A stretch of DNA of 5,536 nt from Acidimicrobiales bacterium (GTDB taxonomy: Bacteria > Actinomycetota > Acidimicrobiia > Acidimicrobiales > Ilumatobacteraceae): the NCBI GenBank assembly GCA_030830415.1, contig JAURNB010000176.1, forward strand, positions 1-5,536, written 5' to 3'. Of the stretch, positions 1 to 3,600 are shown piece by piece. The position numbers and the translations under genes are program-made. The notes beneath the pieces are model-generated. The model saw nothing but the letters and a program-made list of their open reading frames with translations, did no database searches and had not been told where the DNA came from. Every line of letters starts with the position of its first letter. Within the stretch, counting starts at the first letter, position 1.

Positions 1-419
1 AATGCGCGTCGCTCTTCTGGCCAACCAACAAGTGCAACCGAGATAGATGCGCGTACAACAAGTGCGCCACCCATGCCTTGAAATATTCGTCCGCCAATGA
101 GCACTGCAATGTTCGGAGCAAATGCACACACGGCAGATGCCGCAACAAAAATGCCAATGCCAATTTGAAACGCGCGCAATGTTCCGATGCGTACCGAAAT
201 GACTCCGCCCAACATGGTGAGTGCGGCGATGATGATGGAGTACCCCGACAAGGTCCACGACAACGCAGCAAGGCTGGAGCCGAAGTCTTCTTTAATGAGT
301 GGAATTGCCAAGTTGGTGCCGGTCACGGCAAAAGGCAGGGCGGCCATGCCGAGCATGGAAGTGGCGAGGCCAATAACTGCCAAACGTGGCACAGCAGTTT
401 TTGTTGCGCCCCCCGACAT
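1..419 (-). CDS. MFS transporter, DHA2 (drug:H+ antiporter) type, N-terminal part; 3' end beyond left edge
   Basis: This is an inner-membrane secondary transporter of the major facilitator superfamily, most like the 14-helix DHA2 group (EmrB/QacA-like) that exports drugs or metabolites using the proton gradient. Only the first 139 residues are present. Hydrophobic helices fall at about residues 13-34, 53-74, 83-101 and 104-128. Family signatures seen are TNLAIP at 35-40 (family usually VNVALP), LSWTLSGY at 53-60, and RIFQGMGGA at 111-119, which carries the motif B Arg111. The helix 2-3 loop, where motif A (G-x-L-a-D-R-x-G-R) is expected, reads GGVISVRIGTLR at 71-82 and lacks the Asp. Residue 123 is Arg where DHA2 proteins usually have Pro. 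I chose the ATG at 419-417 because it gives a short polar N-terminus before helix 1. No convincing Shine-Dalgarno precedes it, the frame stays open up to a stop at 512-510, and later ATGs at 356 and 347 would cut into helix 1. The family call is firm; the substrate is unknown. Confidence 0.85.
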   Translation of the reverse strand, partial: MSGGATKTAVPRLAVIGLATSMLGMAALPFAVTGTNLAIPLIKEDFGSSLAALSWTLSGYSIIIAALTMLGGVISVRIGTLRAFQIGIGIFVAASAVCAFAPNIAVLIGGRIFQGMGGALVVRASISVALVGWPEERRA

Positions 420-575
420 CGCGACAGTTTGGCAGATATCTCTGTGATTCAGGGTGGCAGAGAGCGCAGGAAGCTGAAAAGTGGGAAGGAAATGAAAGAA
501 CCTCAAGGTCTAGTTGAGACTTAGTTTTGTCATCAATTTATGCAAAAACTCTGTGACCTATAGAATTCATAGGTC
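420..575. promoter_or_regulatory. Divergent intergenic region between transporter and protease genes
   Basis: These 156 bases separate two divergently transcribed genes, so both promoters should lie here. The part nearest the protease (about 510-575) is A+T-richer than the flanking genes, as expected for a promoter. I see no terminator, small gene, tRNA or riboswitch. The most structured element is the dyad at 554-576 described separately. A possible -35-like TTGAGA at 514-519 has no good -10 partner at normal spacing, so I do not call it. Confidence 0.6.
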
Positions 576-576
576 A
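554..576. promoter_or_regulatory. Perfect 8-bp-arm inverted repeat overlapping the protease start codon
   Basis: TGACCTAT (554-561) and ATAGGTCA (569-576) are exact reverse complements separated by the 7-base spacer AGAATTC. The right arm ends on the A of the ATG at 576-578. The dyad covers the best -10-like hexamer (561-566), so a dimeric repressor bound here would block transcription initiation. In a transcript made from further upstream it could instead form a hairpin that hides the start codon. The symmetry is seen directly; the operator or hairpin role is inference. The upstream TAG at 570-572 is in frame with the protease and falls in the right arm. Confidence 0.5.
561..566 (+). promoter_or_regulatory. 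Candidate -10 box (TAGAAT) of the protease gene
   Basis: TAGAAT matches five of six positions of the sigma-70/SigA consensus TATAAT and the actinobacterial TAnnnT pattern. A start of transcription about seven bases downstream of the hexamer would fall near 573, within a few bases of the ATG at 576. That implies a leaderless or nearly leaderless mRNA, which is common in actinobacteria. No good -35 box sits 16-18 bases upstream (the sequence there is near TTATGC), and only a weak AGG at 571-573, too close to the ATG, could act as a Shine-Dalgarno. Experimental start mapping would settle it. Confidence 0.35.
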
Positions 577-698
577 TGAGTAGCGGGTCATTTTCACATC
601 GCAGATGGCGTACTCCAACACATCTTCTCGCGGGCGTCTCGCTGCTTTTTGCTGCACTCTTTTCCTTTATTCCGCTCGCCACAACGTCGGCAAATGCG
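576..698 (+). other. Sec-type signal peptide of the protease (residues 1-41)
   Basis: The N-terminus has a basic n-region (HRRWR at 8-12), a hydrophobic core (about LLAGVSLLFAALFSFIPLA, 17-35) and a c-region ending SANA before ADIS. That fits signal peptidase I cleavage between Ala41 and Ala42 (Ala39-x-Ala41). There is no lipobox Cys directly after the core and no twin-arginine consensus (the RR is not followed by x-F-L-K), so general Sec export of a non-lipidated protein is the best reading. Confidence 0.85.
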
Positions 699-3600
699 GC
701 CGACATTAGTTGTACTGAAATGGTTGATCCAGATGTAGTCACTATCGCTTCCGCGTGTCCGAGCGTTCCGACGAATGTGAGCGTTCGAGCATCAGATCAT
801 GGAATAGAAGTGGAGTGGGATGCAGCGGTGGCTGAAACAACACAAGACAACAATGCGCCAACTTCATTTGAAGTAACGGTGACTCCGGGTGATGTTGTTG
901 TCAAAGTAACAGCACCTGCGCGTAGTGCGTCTGTATCGGGCCTCATCAACGGAAAAGAATATGAAGTCAGTGTTATTGCTCGTAACGATTTTGGTGCAAG
1001 TGAAGTTGCAGGACCATTACTCGTTACCCCAACAAGTGGTGTTGACGGTGTTGTTGGTCAACTCATTGTGAAGTACAACGATGGTGTTGATGCAACTGAA
1101 GTGGAAGGTATTGCAACAGGTTCCGAAGCCGTTGAAGGCTTGGAGCTCACTCCACTCACAGACCTCGGCAGTGGAGTGCACACAGTTGAAATTAGTGAAG
1201 CGGTAACGACTGAAGTAGCTGATGAAATTATCAATACGTTGGAGGCCGACCCACGTGTGGCATGGGCTGAAGCCGACGACATCTTCACCACGTCAGAAGT
1301 AGCACCCGACCCTGAGTACGCCCCGCGACAGTGGAACTTGTGGAGCGACTTTGGGGTGGAGCAATTGCTTCCGGTTGGCACAGAGGGCCAAGGGGTTGTG
1401 GTCGCCGTCGTCGATTCGGGTAGTACTGTCCATGCCGACATGCCTCAACCCGTACTTGAGGGTTACGACTTCGTCAGTGATCGCCCTGAATTAGCGGCTC
1501 CTCGAGGGGTAGATGGCGGCGTGGTCAGTTTTGACGGCGACTATGTTGACTCAGATAAATACGGCGCGCCGGGGTGGGACAACAACCCGGCTGACCCAGG
1601 CGATTGGCGCGACGTGGCGCCTGTGCGCACAAGTAGTTGGCACGGAACTCACGTAGCAGGAATCATTGGGGCGCAATCAAATAACGGGCTCGGTGTTGCC
1701 GGGGTTGCGCCCGCAGCAAGCATTTTGCCTATTCGTGCTCTGAGTTGGAACGGCGGACTCTCGTCTGATGTGGCCGCTGGCATTATTTGGGCATCGGGTG
1801 GTCATGTGTCGGGCGTGCCCGACAATACGAACGTTGCGCGAGTCATTAACTTGTCTATTTCTTCGCGCAGTCAGTGCAGTGAAACTCTGCAGTCGGCAAT
1901 TGACATGGCAACGGCGAATGGAAGTGTTGTTGTTGTCGCTGCAGGTAATGCCAATAGTGATGTGCGTGACTACTCGCCAGCTAATTGCAACAATGTCATT
2001 GCAGTGGGTGCGACCGATGCAACGGGCGAACGTGCCGTCTATTCAAACTTCGGCGAGGGTGTAAATGTTTATGCTCCAGGTGGAGACCTCAACGCCAGTG
2101 GTGACCTCGGAATATATTCACTCTCGAATGCAGGTCTTCGTGAACCAGCTGCTGAAAGTTATGCGTCTCGGCAAGGTACTTCAATGGCTGCTGCCCATGT
2201 GTCGGGTGTTGTGGCCCGCATGCTTTCTGCAACGCCAACTTTGTCGGTAAGTGAGTTGCGCAGTGAATTGCAGTTGCGTTCCGCACCGCGCACTACACCA
2301 CCAACTACTTGTATTCCCGATGGCGCCAGCACATGTACAGACCCGGTTGTAGAACTTGCTGCGGCGCCTACCAGCCCAACGGGATTAGTTGTCAACGCCG
2401 GTGTGCGCTCGGTGTCAATGAAGTGGACACCCTCAACCGATACCACGGTGACTGGTGTACGAGTTCAGTGGGGAACCTCGCCAACTGCCTTGACGAATCA
2501 GTTCACTGTTGCGGGCCGCACCACTGAAAGTTTCGTACATTCGGGAAGCCCCGTACGCGTGCTCAATAAAGCACTGACCTCAAATGTTGCAACACTCACT
2601 ACAGATGTTGCCCACGGCCTAGCAGTTGGTGATTCTGTTTTCGTGAGCGGAGTTGATTCCACTTTTGATGGAACTTATGTAGTGAAAAGCAGAACACTCA
2701 CAACATTTACTTACGACCGCATCGCCACAAATGTGACTGCCGTAGCTTTAACCACCGCGGGGTCGGCACAGAAGTCGCAATCACTCGGCATTGGGCAAAC
2801 GTATTACTACCAAATTGCCTACATCTACACAGACAATGCGCAATCGTGTACCACAGCATGCATTAGTGCGTTTTCATCTGTGGTTTCTGCGCAAACTCAG
2901 TTCAACTCGAGCACTAACTTCGCTCATACCGGTGGTGTGCAATCGTATGTTGTTCCTGCAGGAGTTGAGTCATTGCGAGTAGAGGCAAATGGCGGCAGCG
3001 GTGGTGCCACCACCTTTGCAGCAGGAAGAGGCGGTCGTGTAGAAGCTGTTGTTCCTGTAACGCCCGGTGAAGTTCTCTTTATGTTTGTTGGTGCTGCGAA
3101 CACTGCTTCAACAGGCGGATGGAATGGTGGGGCTAACGGAACAGCACCTGGCTTAGGAGGCGGAGGAGCATCCGATATTCGTCGCGGAATACCGCTTGCC
3201 ACAGCGGCTTTGGTGTCGGGAACTGCAACAATCACAACGGCAAGCGCGCATGGGTTTGCAGTAGGAAACTCGGTCGTAGTTGCTGGCGTGAGTGCAGCGT
3301 TCGACGGAACCTACACAGTTGTTGCAGTGCCAACAACAACGCGCTTTACCTATGCGCGTGCAGGTATTGCCGATACAACTGTGACCAGCGCAGGAAGTGT
3401 GATTCAAGCTTTGCCCGCTTCAAGCTGGGCGCGCAGAATTTTGGTTGCCGGTGGCGGTGGCGGAGCAACTTCTTGGGCAGTTGGCGGCAATGGAGGCGGA
3501 CTCGTTGCTTCTACTGGCGGGACGTATGGCGGTAATGCGGGCGGAGTTGCTGGAACACAATCGGCGGGCAGTGCACTTGGTGTGGGCGGTTCAGGAACAT

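Noticed and set aside
78..524. Plus-strand open frame of 148 codons over the left part of the window
   Set aside because: It lies opposite the clearly recognisable MFS coding frame, and its product is a low-complexity polar sequence rich in His, Arg, Gly and Cys with no domain pattern.
554..576. Reading the dyad as a transcription terminator
   Set aside because: The arms are A+T-rich and short, no T tract follows, and it lies just before a start codon between divergent genes, where no upstream transcript needs to end.
1058..1441. Minus-strand open frame of 127 codons, and similar minus-strand frames at 2159-2446, 2924-3235 and 4413-4691
   Set aside because: All lie antisense to the continuous protease frame and give Ser/Thr/Pro/Ala-rich shadow sequences with no ribosome site or domain.
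2547..2783. Intein or DNA transposon as the origin of the inserted modules
   Set aside because: There is no Cys/Ser start and His-Asn end of an intein, no splicing or homing endonuclease motifs, and no obvious shared direct repeat at the DNA borders (compared at 2541-2552/2778-2790 and 3954-3965/4191-4203). They behave as protein domain insertions.
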